Source: Epiperipatus broadwayi (taxonomy: Eukaryota; Onychophora; Udeonychophora; Euonychophora; Peripatidae). Taken from it: a stretch of DNA of 64,000 nt. Within the stretch, counting starts at the first letter, position 1. Each line of letters starts with the position of its first letter. The stretch spans positions 1 through 64,000 of the forward strand of contig JAQFVV010007205.1 in NCBI GenBank assembly GCA_028023455.1, given 5' to 3'. Position numbers and translations under genes: made by a program. Positions 1 through 11,492 of the stretch are shown in pieces. The notes under the pieces are model-generated. The model ran no database searches and was not told the origin of the DNA. It saw only the letters and a program-made list of their open reading frames with translations.

Positions 1-297
1 AAAACGCCATCTATTGAATATATATATTATATATATTGTAGATCAATCATTTTTATAGTTTTAGCATAAAAGCATATTGAAATTATATATATATTATAAA
101 TAAAATAGAATAAATTAAAATGTTCATCATTACAAATAATATCACCTTTATTCATATTCTTAATCTTTTATAATATACAATTTTTTATCATTATTGCTTT
201 TTTATCAATTTTACTAATTTGCTTTAAATTATATATATATCAATCTTCATTCCAGTCTTGTTCTTAAAACATGAATAAATACTGTTTTCCTAAAGGT

Positions 298-592
298 TTG
301 TGATCATGGTATTTTAATTGTATTTATTGGTTGGACTATTTCCATCATCTAATATGAGTATTGAATATCATTAAAAATACTTAACTTTATTTAAATATTC
401 CAAATACATTCAACTATTAGTAATAGCACAACAAACCGGTTAGTATTTGCATAATGTTTAGAAAGATATTATTATCTTCTCTTCTTCAGGTATTGCTGAC
501 CTGACCAGTGACAGTACTTGCATGGGAATCGAACCTGGACCCTTAGATTCTTAAGTATTGAATTTTAAGGTAATGCTCTAACCATCCAAAGA
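298..592 (-). repeat. tRNA-derived SINE, copy 1
   Basis: This roughly 295-bp unit is about 80% identical by eye to a second copy near 59.5 kb. Read on the minus strand it begins with a degraded tRNA-like head: TTAGAGCATTACC resembles an A box and GGTTCGATTCCC, about 45 bases on, is a near-perfect RNA polymerase III B box. The tRNA-unrelated body follows, running to about position 300. In this copy the A box is damaged (the GGCTCAGTTGG part seen in the other copy is lost) and the head abuts a short (TA)n tract. It is a non-autonomous retroposon that would depend on a LINE partner. The family is not named because no database was available. Confidence 0.75.
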
Positions 593-599
593 AATAAAA

Positions 600-2220
600 C
601 ATATATATATATTGATTTTTATCAGGTTTAAATTACATATCTAGGACAAAAAATAACTGCTAGTTTAATAAATAATAGGTAATAATAGTTGGTGTGTTTC
701 TTGAATGATTCATTGCAAAGATTGAAATGAGAATATTTAATATTTTTAAATCATATTGTAATTATAAATATATAATAATCATATTGAGAAAAGCTTTCTT
801 ACAGTTTATTTTATTTTACGTGTTTAGTCGACTTTCGATTTCTACAAATCATAAACATGGTATAAATTGTAAATTAGGAGTTGGTATATATATATTGTTC
901 ATTTATATAAAATTTTAATATGAGCTTTAATTAGGGAAACAGGCCATCTTTAATATAAATATAGGATAGTAATATATGAAGATGTATATTTTGAAAATAA
1001 TTAAGAATAATTTGATTGGTATTAGTCTATTTTTAATGTCCAATAACATATTAACTAATTAATATTAACCAAAGAATTTATCCAAGTGATTGACACATGT
1101 CTGAGAAATTAATTTTGCACCCTCTACTAAGAAATGTTGCTAACATTTTTTACAGCTTTAAAATTCACATATATTTATTTTCGAATATTTTAATTTCAAA
1201 AATCTTCAAAATATGTCATGAAAATTGAACAATCAGGGATTTCATACTAAGTGAAACACACATTGATGCCTAGTCATTATGCTAGATTACTTAAAGAAAA
1301 TATTATGATGGTCTAAAAACTTGATTATTTTAAATGATTATAAATATTTTTGTATAGTAATTATGTAATAATTATTAGAAAGCAAAAGCATATATTATTA
1401 TATATTTATATTTTGCAGAAATATTTTATTTTTAAATATAAAAGCATATATTCTTCTGAATATTGTTACCGTAGAGGTTACAGTCACAGGAAATATAACT
1501 ATCTAGAAATTATGTCACTCAGCAGATTGTTATAATATTTTGTAATATTATAAAAATTACAAAAGAATTGTAAGCTTTTAAAGCATAAATTGATAGATTT
1601 AGTATAAATTAAAAATAATTTGTTCAGATTTTAAAAACAAACATAAAAAAAACAACTTTCATTCATTTCACAAATTGACTCTGCTCCACCTAAAATTTGA
1701 AGATGTGACAGCATTTTATTTTGATTAAAATGTAATTTTTAAAATAATTCCAAAAATAAAATGTGATTTTTTAAAATGTTTTTAATTTCTAAACAAAAAT
1801 ATCTATTGAATAAGATCAAATTTATTATATTCTTATAAATAGTAATGGTTTAACATTAAAATAAAACTTGAAAGATTTAATCTAGTGTGAACAAAGAAAT
1901 CTCTCAGAATGTTAGTGGAATGCAGAAGAGTTTTTAAAGATTAACCCTTCTATAGCTCTATCTGATTTTTTTCAGCAATGGCTTTAGATTGCTCAAAATC
2001 AGCTACTTTTTTGTCATGTTACTATATTTACACTTGTTGTAAAGGTTATAAAAAGTCCCATAAGATGCTGCCCTCTCTCAAATTATTTTACAAATAAAAA
2101 ATAAATATATGTGACATCAAAAGTCTAACAAAATGAAGGGGCAATCCATTCTAAATGCTGATTGGCTGCTGATTATTTGGTCAAAAAAGTAAACTGGTAA
2201 ATAATTTTCAGTGTTGAAAA
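600..2220. other. no recognisable feature
   Basis: AT-rich sequence with short (TA)n runs. The open frames of about 60 codons here are composed of Ile, Tyr, Lys and Asn and show no motif. I see no gene, RNA or repeat border that I can support. Confidence 0.5.
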
Positions 2221-2221
2221 T

Positions 2222-2630
2222 GAAAATACATGTTTTAAAGTGTTTTTTTATATTAATTTTGTACATATTATAAATTATTTTCATAAAATATGCTGAAAAT
2301 ATAGTTATTTTATAAAAATAGTAATATTTTATTTAAAAAAAATTGTATATTTTACATGGACATAAATTGAAAAAGAAACCAGTGGTCAATAATTTTGATA
2401 TGCCTGTCAAGAGTTTACATTACCCCAAGCTATTTATTTGATTTTCAAACAAAAATTAATGTTTTAGAATATTTTTTCTAGCATTTATTTACATATTATA
2501 ATGTATTTTGGTAAAATATGCTGATAATATAATTATTTTTAGAAAATGCTAAGATTTTACTAAAAAAATTATTACTTTTATAATAACCTAAATTGAGGAA
2601 AGACATCAATGAGGTTTACATAACTTGTAA
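2222..2630. repeat. diverged tandem duplication, unit about 235 bp
   Basis: Two adjacent units share, in the same order, ATGTTTTA, a CATATTATA block, the block AAAATATGCTGA(A/T)AATATA, then TTTATAAAAATAGTAA or its variant, and finally an AAATTGA(A/G)(A/G)AA block. The first unit runs from about 2,222 to 2,455 and the second from about 2,456 to 2,630. The second is shorter and diverged. No coding content is seen. Confidence 0.5.
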
Positions 2631-4524
2631 TTTGCTATGATCTTTTTTTATATTTTTTCTGCTATCAAATATTTTTATAATTATAAATAAAAATTTATTT
2701 TTGAAAAAACTTTTGTTTACTTTCATAACATGACAAATTATTAATATACTTTCTACAAATGAAACTAAAATGAATATAATATTAAAAAATGAATATATTT
2801 TTATGACTGAGTTTTTAATTGACTAATCAAACTTAGAACTTTTAATTTACTCAGCCAATAATAAATTGTGCAATGAAAAGATTAAATAAAAAATATTAAT
2901 GGTAATAACTAAGAATTTTAATCGTTTATTTTACTATTATTGTATATTTGATAATAATATTAAGTCTTTTATTCTTAAACCAAATATACAATTCCTTCAT
3001 TAGCAAGGTTAATAAATCTCCACCCTGTATTGTTTTATTGGTTATCACTAGACTAGTCCCAAGCTTCTTGCATATATCAGTGAGAAGTGATAAAGGTGTA
3101 TGCTGCTAAAACAGCATTATGTAGTAAGTTGGAATAAAATTATAGAATCTTCTGATGTTTTATTGGTTCATAGAATTGTTTTTATTGGTTTATAGATTTG
3201 TTTAAACTCAATTTCTAAAATCTAAAAGAATTATTATTCACATTACATAAAATATTGTTTAATATAAAAATGTTGAGTGCTGTTTCAGCATGCAATACAC
3301 ATATTGGAGATCATTTATCTTCTAAATGTAAATATGATCACATATATCAATTTATAAGATGGATTGAATAGATAAAGGGAGCCTGAAAGTCTTGCTTCAT
3401 GTCCTCTATAATTTAATAAATATTAATAATTAAAATAGACTGGTACAATTAAGATAAATGCATTTTTGAGAATGAAGATTGCAGCTGTAAGTAATTTATT
3501 TCTCATGATTTGTCTTCTTTTAAAAGTAAATATGTTCAAATAATTTCTGAATCTAATCACATTATTCTTTTCAAAAAATAAATATTACACAAATATTTTA
3601 CAAAAATAATTATACATATATAAATAAGCTATAGAAAATATACATTTTTCATTTTTGCGATACAAAGACATGAGCATTCTCAAAAGATCTCACAAGTGTC
3701 TTTTATGGGCAGAACATTAATGTTTCCAACCATTGTGTCAGCTTGTTGCTAATTCATTAGTGATATATTTTGCTGTGTAATACTGATGTATTGAAATACT
3801 AAATCAGTATTATCTGAGATCCAGTTTTCACCATCAAATAAATGCAAAGTGCAAATAAATATTAATGATAAATGCAAGATAGAAAGTTAAAGCATAATGG
3901 ACCAAAAGCATTATCTCATGAAACTATCAGAAAAATCATTACAAAGAGTAGTAGACTGTTGAAATCATTTACTATGGAAAATAAAGTTTAACATGAATAA
4001 TAAAATATTTGAATATTTAAACTTGCATAAAAAGATCATGTATATGACCCATTACTGGAAGGAAAATGTATTGTGTTCTCATCATCAGCCATCAAAAACA
4101 TCTTTTCTTATATTTTGGGGTTAATGTTATTTATCATTGTCACCAGTTTTTTCCAATAGGCTTGATTTGGAATGATGAACTACATAATTGATATTCAACT
4201 ATGACCTTAACTGTACCATGTGATTAGAAATAGTTACTTTACTATTCTGGTCAGATGTGTCACTTTGATGAAAATACTTTTTCATTTAGCATTGTTCCAG
4301 AAGCATGTTAAAGATCCTTGTTTAATATATTATGATGCAACTTCCCCAAAACTGTCCATAATAGCATGCATGCTGAAGAAAAATATGACTTGATTTTGTA
4401 TCTAAATGAAGTTTTATCTACAGAAAATAAGTTTATAACATTATATTTGACATCTTAGATTGAAACATAAAAATGGACAATCTGTTACATTTTAATGTTC
4501 ACCTTATATATAGCTTATCATTCC

Positions 4525-4527
<3 letters not shown>
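2631..4527. other. AT-rich sequence, no gene seen
   Basis: Apart from the F1 piece at 3.27-3.40 kb, this stretch holds no ORF, tRNA or repeat border that I recognise. Confidence 0.5.
3271..3400 (+). repeat. dispersed family F1, partial copy
   Basis: The blocks GAGTGCTGTTTCAGCATG, ATACACATATTGG and ATCATTTATCTT match the core of the F1 repeat, which recurs at 12.3, 19.9, 21.4, 24.3, 24.7, 45.2, 53.9, 55.9 and 57.2 kb. This copy lacks the end GTGTGAAAGTCTGAGTTC; only GCCTGAAAGTCTTGC remains near the end. Confidence 0.5.
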
Positions 4528-4568
<41 letters not shown>

Positions 4569-4593
4569 ATATATATATATATATATATATATA
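4528..4593. repeat. (TA)n microsatellite
   Basis: An almost pure TA run of about 65 bp, interrupted twice by AA. It borders the 3' end of PLE-A. Shorter (TA)n runs border many repeats in this window, including those at 12.6, 12.87, 13.42, 18.06, 18.9, 27.08, 28.5, 34.3, 37.6 and 47.1 kb. Confidence 0.9.
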
Positions 4594-4624
4594 AACATTA
4601 CAATGATAAAGCTAAACTAGTCAA

Positions 4625-4877
4625 TATATAATTAAAATTACCCCAAATCCAAAATTCAAACAGACCAGCATTAAAATAATCTTAAAACACTACCAAAGGT
4701 TTCACTGCTACAAGCAGACTTTTCAAGTGTAAAGAACTACAAAAACTACACAATATATATAATATTAAACATTACCCACAAATCCATTCACTTCCCATCC
4801 ACTCTTAATATTAAAAGAACTCTTAAATAAGTTAATTGCTTCAGAATAATAAATGTTCAATAATAAAGATTCTTTAA
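4625..4877 (-). mobile_element. PLE-A 3' terminal region, minus copy
   Basis: This untranslated tail of a Penelope-like element is recognised because it matches in inverted orientation the forward tail split between 8,390-8,497 and 12,124-12,280. Read on the minus strand it contains a hairpin (CTGC, loop TTGTA, GCAG) preceded by CTTGAAAAGT and followed by TGAAACC. This lies at 4,691-4,730 and resembles a decayed hammerhead core. The piece is cut off from its nuclease region by the insertion at 4,878-6,461. Confidence 0.65.
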
Positions 4878-5134
4878 GGTACTTACGGATAATTGAACCG
4901 ATGACATATTTGACTCACTGATTTCCCTTCCAGTAGACATCAACATTTTTTGCATGACAATGTTGTCATGGCAACAAAGTGACTGGCATGATTAATCCAT
5001 CAGAGAGTCAATTTTTTTTTCACCCACGAGATTTAAAATTCGGAGAGAGGTTTGGGAAATTTTTTGATTTTTCTGTCTATTTGTGATTTTGCTATCCACG
5101 GCATCACAGTTACTTTTTTGAGCTGTTAATTTGG

Positions 5135-5850
5135 GTAAAGTGTTTTATTTATCTGTTTATTTTAAATTTACAAAAATTTTTTGTTAATATTTCTACAAGT
5201 CTCAAACTTACATTGAATTACGTTTAATGTGTAAATAATTTATTCTCCGGTAAAGTGTTTTTTATTTATCTGCTTATTTTAAATTTACAAAAAATTTTTG
5301 TTAATATTTCTACAATTCTGAAACTTACATTGAATTACGTTTAATGTGTAAATAATTTATTCTCTGTTAAAGTGTTTTTTATTTATCTGTTTATTTTAAA
5401 TTTACAAAAAATTTTTGTTAATATTTCTACAATTCTGAAACTTACATTGAATTATGTTTAATGTGTAAATAATTTTCAATAATTTTTTAAAACAAATTTG
5501 GAATATACATTACCAAATGCATGTGATAACACGGTTTCTCCAAGGACGCCATTAATGCCAGATTCGCATTAATTCGGGTAAAATGTTTTATTTGTTTATT
5601 TTAAATTTACAAAAACTTTTTGTTAATATTTCTACATTATGTTTTTAATGTGTAAATAATTTGCAATAATTTTTTAAAACAATTTTGCAATATACAAATG
5701 CATGTAAAAGTGCGGAGTTTTCTCAACGCCATTAATACCAGATTTGCATTAAATCGCGCCTTTTTTATTTAGCTGTTTATTTAAAATTTACAAAAATTTT
5801 TTGTTAATATTTCTACAATTCTCAAACTTACATTCAATTACGTTTTAATT
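5135..5850. repeat. tandem repeat array, units of about 115 and 180 bp
   Basis: At least three near-identical units of about 115 bp (starting near 5,135, 5,249 and 5,367) share AAAGTGTTTT, TTTATCTG, TTTATTTTAAATTTACAAAA, TTGTTAATATTTCTAC and TTAATGTGTAAATAATTT. Two later, shortened units start near 5,577 and 5,755. Each of these is preceded by a second block with GCCATTAAT(G/A)CCAGAT and GCATTAA, giving a higher-order unit of about 180 bp. The layout is that of satellite-like repeats inside a transposon. Confidence 0.8.
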
Positions 5851-5979
5851 TAATTTTTAATTTCTGAATTATATCATACAGAAAATTATTTTTCGTAAAT
5901 TCATCGGCAATTTTTAATTTAATTTTTAATTTCTGAATTATATCATACAGATAATTATTTTTCATAAATTCATCGGCCA
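5842..5979. repeat. two tandem 69-bp units
   Basis: Two consecutive units share TTTTAATTTAATTTTTAATT, TCTGAATTATATCATACAG and AAATTCATCGGC and differ at only a few bases, so this is a recent duplication inside the nested element. Confidence 0.85.
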
Positions 5980-6250
5980 TTATAAATATTACAGCTATGA
6001 GAGTAATACAAGGTATAGGTGTACGCCGAGCCTTCAGCTCGTCAGAAACAGTGGAGGCCCCCCCCCACCAACTCCAGTGCTACTTGCTGTTTTTTTTATA
6101 ATTGAGCATAATATAGGGTGGTTTTATAAATTAAAATATAGTTTTTTCTAAATTATTTTGATGCATGCATGTACATTTTTTTTTTTTAGTATTTCCCTGA
6201 CCTGCGTCATTTTTAAAAAATTTTTTTGAATAGTTTTTATCATGTGATCT

Positions 6251-6448
6251 GGATAATTCAACTGATGACATATTACCCTGAAAGCATATCAGTCTAATCT
6301 TGCGATTTTTAACGTACCATGTTCACGTGATCTGTGGACACATTTTAGCAATTATATGTGTCCGCCAATCACTTGGAGACGTTATCTTAAAAATCACAAC
6401 ATCAGACTGATATGCCTTCAGGGTAATACATCATCAGTTGAATTATCC
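6251..6448. repeat. 198-bp foldback at the end of the nested element
   Basis: The left arm begins GGATAATTCAACTGATGA and carries ATATTACCCTGAAAGCATAT and CAGTCT. The right arm is its reverse complement with few mismatches and ends ATCAGTTGAATTATCC. The arms are about 90 bp with a short centre. A similar GGATAATT(G)AAC(C)GATGACATAT block starts the nested element at 4,887, so this foldback probably represents its terminal repeat. Confidence 0.8.
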
Positions 6449-6461
6449 ATAACAACCAAAT

Positions 6462-7727
6462 AATTCTTCTTTTGATTTCATTTCTCTCAAAGAAGACAAC
6501 CTTACCTTCATCAAAATCAATAGTGTGGCCTGTATCTTTTTCATGGACATACAAAGCAGAACTAAGATATCTATTTTAACTCTACTTTTATGAACCTTTA
6601 TTCTTTCATTTAAACTCAAACTACTCTGACCTATGTAAACCTTCTCACAAAATAAACAAGGGATAAAATATACTACACCAGGAATTGTCTTTCTATCAAA
6701 AATTTATTTTGTATTATTTAATAAATTATTCAATGTAACACCTTTTTTCCAAGCAATTTTCTTATTTCCAAACAATTTACTATTTCTACATACAATTTTA
6801 TAAGAAGACAATTTAAATGGCAAAGAAAGAAAATCATATTTTTCTTTAACCTTTACATCCTTACAAATGTTACTATTAAATAAAATACTTTTAACAAATT
6901 TATCAGATTAACCAACCCTCAAGTAGTCTTTATAAAATTGATATTTCTGAAATAAAGCTACCCTATTAGAATTATTTAATTTAATATTCCTATGACAATA
7001 ATTCCTTAAAGCAGCTACTTTATGAGATACAGACTGATAGTTATCAGGTTTAATTATAGATCTTCATTCTTTACTTTTAACAAAATGACTGCATGGTAAA
7101 CAATTAGACTCTACATTTCTAATCACCAAAAGATCTAAAAATTTTAACTTACCAAAATCTAACCCCCCCTCCTTCTAACACAAATTTTATAGAAGGATCA
7201 AAACAATTAAACTCATTTACAAATTCCTTCAATTTATCATTCTCAACTACAAATAAACAATCATCAACATATCTGACAAATAAGTTTCCATATAAACAAT
7301 TCTTTTAATAATATTTCCTCGTCCATATAATTAATATAAATTGAACATACTAAAGGAGAAATAATATAACCTATTATCCACCCTTCCTTAATCTTATAAA
7401 AATTACCTTTATAAATAAAGCACATAAAATCTTCCAATAACAAAAATATTTAATTACCTTAATTTTATTTTTTAATAAAGAACTTTTCTTAATCAATACA
7501 GATATAAGAACATCAATACTGCTTAACCTATTAACAGACTGTTACATATTTTCAATATCTAAACTGCCAAATACTCAACTTTCCATTTTAAAATTATTAA
7601 TCCTATCAAAATCTTCAAAAGAAGAAGAAACTGTGTAATGACCAAAATCAACAAATTGTTTTAAAAAAATATTCAAGAATCTGGAAATACCCTCTACAAC
7701 ACTACCTGTAAAATCAAAAATAAATAA
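6462..7727 (-). pseudogene. PLE-A reverse transcriptase and GIY-YIG endonuclease, broken
   Basis: Read on the minus strand from 7,727 downward this is the C-terminal two-thirds of a Penelope-like polyprotein. RT motif A is visible as SLDIEN (7,548-7,566) and motif C as RYVDDCLFVVEN (around 7,240-7,276). A linker with the zinc-finger-like CLPCSH follows, then a GIY-YIG nuclease with CLFCEKVYIGQ (around 6,626-6,650). PLE proteins reverse-transcribe element RNA and prime at sites cut by the nuclease. Several stops and frameshifts break this copy, so no long ORF survives. The start of the protein is missing because the copy joins head-to-head with a forward nuclease piece at 7,728. The 3' tail is displaced by the nested insertion. 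Confidence 0.8.
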
Positions 7728-8497
7728 ATTGTTTACTGTGCACACATTTAGTTAAAAGTAAAAAATTAAGATCTATAATTAAACCTGATAGCTATCAGTC
7801 TGTATCTCATAAAATAGCTGCTTTAAGGAATTATTGTCATAGGATTAATAAATTAAATAATTCTAGTAGGGTAGATTTGTTTCAGAAATATCAATTTTAT
7901 AAAGACTATTTGAGGGTTGGTTACTCTGATAAATTTGTTATTAAAAGTATTTTATTTAATAGTAATATTTGTAAGGATATAAAGGTTAAAGAAAAATATG
8001 ATTTTATTTCTTTGCCATTTAAATTGTCTTCTTATAAAATTGTATGTAGAAATAGTAAATTGTTTGGAAATAGAAAATTGCTTTGAAAAAAAGTGTTACG
8101 TTGAATAATTTATTAAATAATACAAAAGAAATTTTTGATAGAAAAACTATTCCTAGTGTAGTATTTTTATCCCTTGTTTATTTTGTAAGAAGGTTTACAT
8201 AGGTCAGAATAGTTTGAATTTAAATGAAAGTATAAAGGTTCATAAAAGTAGAGTTAAAAATAGATATCTTAGTTCTGCTTTGTATGTCCATGAAAAAGAT
8301 ACAGGCCACACTATTGATTTTGATGAAGCTAAAGTTGTCTTCTTTGAAAAAAATTGAAATCAAAAGAAGAATGAAAGAATTTTTATAATTGAAAATGTAT
8401 TATTCTGAAGCAATTAACTTATTTAAGGGTTCTTTTAATATTAAGGGTAGATGGGAAGTGAATGAATTTGTGGGTAATGTTTAATATTATATAATGA
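7728..8497 (+). pseudogene. PLE-A linker and nuclease, forward piece
   Basis: This forward segment duplicates the linker-nuclease part of PLE-A. It starts within the zinc-finger-like NCLLCTH and passes through a conserved linker that stays open for 69 codons (7,877-8,086). It reaches a stop, then the nuclease motif CLFCKKVYIGQ (around 8,175-8,210) and the segment KVHKSRVKNRYLSSALYVH. The tail at 8,390-8,497 matches the PLE-A 3' region. One stop and at least one frameshift lie between linker and nuclease. Together with the reversed body at 6.46-7.73 kb it forms a head-to-head inverted composite. The tail is interrupted at 8,498 and resumes at 12,124. Confidence 0.75.
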
Positions 8498-9047
8498 ACT
8501 GGATTGAAATCTGATTCAATGGTGTTATTACAAAAAAAAAAAAAAAATAAGTTTTTAATTTTCACTAAACTTAATTTTTGTTAAATCTTATTTAATGTTT
8601 AAATTTTTATTATTATTTAAAAAGAATACGTGTATCAAAATACACACGTGTTTATCTGTAAAACGGATCATTTTAATGTTTATCGATTTATTTTGAAATT
8701 GTTTTCTTATACCGTTCGTTTTTAAATCAATTTGATTATTAAAAACAAGCTGGATAGTTAATTACATTCCTGTTGCTTTTATTTTAATTATTGTAAATTA
8801 AATCTAAAAGCGAAGATTAGATTTTTATGTAGTTGTTTTCATTTCAATAATCCCTGGGTAGAATTCTTAGATTAGATTGAGCTGGAGATTAATATTTGCC
8901 TTGCCTTAGGCATAGAAAGTGAACAACAAAGCTAGTTTTCATGGAAATTCAAGGAAGGTATAAATAATACCAACAATTTCATGATTTAGTCTATTCTAAC
9001 CTAGAGAGATTAAGTCAGCACTTTGTCAAGGTGATTTGTTCAACTTC

Positions 9048-9114
9048 TTATTTCCAATATTCAGTCAGATTAACCTCTTCAACATTTGTACCATTAGCAG
9101 TTTGAACATGTAAT
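9048..9114 (-). CDS. possible terminal exon, unknown gene
   Basis: On the minus strand a pyrimidine-rich stretch ending in TTTGCTTTTACAG gives a plausible 3' splice site just before position 9,114. It is followed by an open frame reading LHVQTANGTNVEEVNLTEYW, K and then a TAA at 9,048-9,050. The composition is less AT-biased and more protein-like than nearby frames. AATAAAA-type hexamers downstream on the minus strand near 8,770-8,790 could serve polyadenylation. I do not recognise the protein, and a 22-codon reading can arise by chance. No matching upstream exon is proven, although the exon-like piece at 11.49 kb is on the same strand. Confidence 0.25.
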
Positions 9115-9328
9115 CTGTAAAAGCAAAATTTGCAGTTACTAAAACAATTTTGTTTTCTCCGTGATGTCTAAATATATTGCTATATGTTTGATAACCAACA
9201 ATATGTTGTGCTAGTTTAACTCAGAAGACAAACCCATGCCTGTCAGCTTTCCTTCAATCCTGCAATTAACACCTAAAATAAACAAGACTCCACTGTCTCT
9301 ACCTTTCCACTGTCTAAAAACTTGAAAT

Positions 9329-9384
9329 GAACTAAAATAATAGTGTGCACTCTACATGAACATTGTTTTTACTGAAAAGTAACT
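9329..9384 (+). repeat. 56-bp direct repeat, left copy
   Basis: A 56-bp sequence beginning GAACTAAAATAATAG and ending GAAAAGTAACT is repeated without mismatch at 10,728-10,783. The two copies exactly bracket the inverted PLE-A block, so they mark its insertion event. Confidence 0.9.
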
Positions 9385-10727
9385 TTAGCTTCATCAAAAT
9401 CAATAGTGTGGCCTGTATCTTTTTCATGGACATACAAAGCAGAACTAAGATATCTATTTTTAACTCTACTTTTATGAACCTTTATACTTTCATTTAAATT
9501 CAAACTATTCTGACCTATGTAAACCTTCTTACAGAATAAACAAGGGATAAAATTACTACACTAGGAATAGTTTTTCTATCAAAAATTTCTTTTGTATTAT
9601 TTAATAAATTATTCAACGTAACACCCTTTTTCCAAGCAATTTTCTATTTCCAAACAATTTACTATTTCTACATACAATTTTATAAGAAGACAATTTAAAT
9701 GGCAAAGAAATAAAATCATATTTTTCTTTAACTTTTATATCCTTACAAATATTACTATTAAATAAAATACTTTTAATAACAAATTTATCAGAGTAACCAA
9801 CCCTCAAATAGTCTTTATAAAATTGATATTTCTGAAACAAATCTACCCTACCAGAATTATTTAATTTATTAATCCTATGACAATAATTCCTTAAAGCAGC
9901 TATTTTATGAGATACAGACTGATAGCTATCAGGTTTAATTATAGATCTTAATTTTTTACTTTTAACTAAATGTGTGCACAGTAAACAATTTATTTATTTT
10001 TGATTTTACAGGTAGTGTTGTAGAGGGTATTTCCAGATTCTTGAATATTTTTTTAAAACAATTTGTTGATTTTGGTCATTACACAGTTTCTTCTTCTTTT
10101 GAAGATTTTGATAGGATTAATAATTTTAAAATGGAAAGTTGAGTATTTGGCAGTTTAGATATTGAAAATATGTAACAGTCTGTTAATAGGTTAAGCAGTA
10201 TTGATGTTCTTATATCTGTATTGATTAAGAAAAGTTCTTTATTAAAAAATAAAATTAAGGTAATTAAATATTTCTTTTGTTATTGGAAGATTTTATGTGC
10301 TTTATTTATAAAGGTAATTTTTATAAGATTAAGGAAGGGTGGATAATAGGTTATATTTCTCCTTTAGTATGTTCAATTTATATTAATTATATGGACGAGG
10401 AAATATTATTAAAAGAATTGTTTATATGGAAACTTATTTGTCAGATATGTTGATGATTGTTTATTTGTAGTTGAGAATGATAAATTGAAGGAATTTGTAA
10501 ATGAGTTTAATTGTTTTGATCCTTCTATAAAATTTGTGTTAGAAGGAGGGGGGGTTAGATTTTGGTAAGTTAAAATTTTTAGATCTTTTGGTGATTAGAA
10601 ATGTAGAGTCTAATTGTTTACAATGCAGTCATTTTGTTAAAAGTAAAGAATGAAGATCTATAATTAAACCTGATAACTATCAGTCTGTATCTCATAAAGT
10701 AGCTGCTTTAAGGAATTATTGTCATAG
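9385..10727. mobile_element. PLE-A block, inverted second copy
   Basis: This 1.34-kb block is the reverse complement of 6,993-8,337 at about 98% identity by eye. It therefore carries the composite junction, with nuclease-linker on the minus strand (9,385-9,983, including an open frame at 9,613-9,840) and RT-linker on the plus strand (9,984-10,727). The plus half contains the RT motifs SLDIEN and YVDD as broken frames. Because it copies the chimeric junction rather than a natural element unit, it was duplicated after the composite formed. It is bracketed by 56-bp direct repeats. Confidence 0.85.
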
Positions 10728-10783
10728 GAACTAAAATAATAGTGTGCACTCTACATGAACATTGTTTTTACTGAAAAGTAACT
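10728..10783 (+). repeat. 56-bp direct repeat, right copy
   Basis: Identical partner of 9,329-9,384. At the junction GGAA is shared between the PLE block and the repeat, which is microhomology of the kind seen at template switches. Confidence 0.9.
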
Positions 10784-11492
10784 ATTTTCTTTTTTCTTTT
10801 TCCAGGGTAAAATTTCTTTCCATTAAACCTCCACTCAATCTAATCATAAATATGTATTACTAAACAATATAGCCTCATATTTAATATTTGCTGTGTTTTC
10901 TAATATTTTGTAGTGTGCCTTGGAACCTTAGTTTTAAGATTCCAAGTTGCTTTCAATTTTTGTTTTTTGGAGAGTGACGAATGAGTTTTATATTTTTATG
11001 CCTCACTTTTTATAAATACTTTAGCAGTCATGTATATTTTAAATGCTTACCTGTAATTATTTTATTATTCAATAATTAATTTTTAAACACTGTGTTTGCA
11101 CTTTCGCAAACCTCCAAAAATCTTTTGGCTGACAACTTTATTGTCTAATTTTTTGCAGGTGGGGATTTAGTTTCTTATATCTATGAAAGCAAAAATTAGA
11201 ATAGTTTTTCTTTGTAATTTTATAAGTCATCAGCAGGAAGATAATATTTATCCCTTTTTAAATTACAGGTGAGCAAGACTTTCATTCTGCTAAAGTATTT
11301 AAAACTTTTAATATTTTTGTACTCATGTGCACTCTCTGATAGATTTATTTTTGTATTTATTATGAGTGTTTTAAATTTATCAGAGCGTGTACTCAGAATT
11401 TGTTTGTAATCCATGTTCTTTAATTGCTGGGGCAGACGTAACTGTTTTTCTAATTATTTGCTTATCTCCTATTGAGACCTTTAATTATTATT
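10784..11492. other. no recognisable feature
   Basis: Moderately AT-rich non-repetitive sequence downstream, on the minus strand, of the exon-like piece at 11.49 kb. It could be a 3' untranslated region or intron, but I see no decisive signal. Confidence 0.35.

Larger units (their letters stand above)
4878..6461. mobile_element. 1.58-kb non-autonomous element nested in PLE-A
   Basis: The insertion is defined by comparison. The sister PLE-A copy at 8,338-8,420 runs uninterrupted from the end of the nuclease region into the 3' tail, while here those parts lie 1.58 kb apart. The two ends are inverted: the plus strand begins near GGATAATTGAACCGATGACA and the minus strand begins with GGATAATTCAACTGATGA. 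Inside are tandem repeats (5.13-5.98 kb), a run of cytosines near 6,060 and a 198-bp hairpin at the right end. There is no ORF, so it is probably a non-autonomous DNA transposon or foldback element. The target duplication is not clear because the flanks have diverged. Confidence 0.6.
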
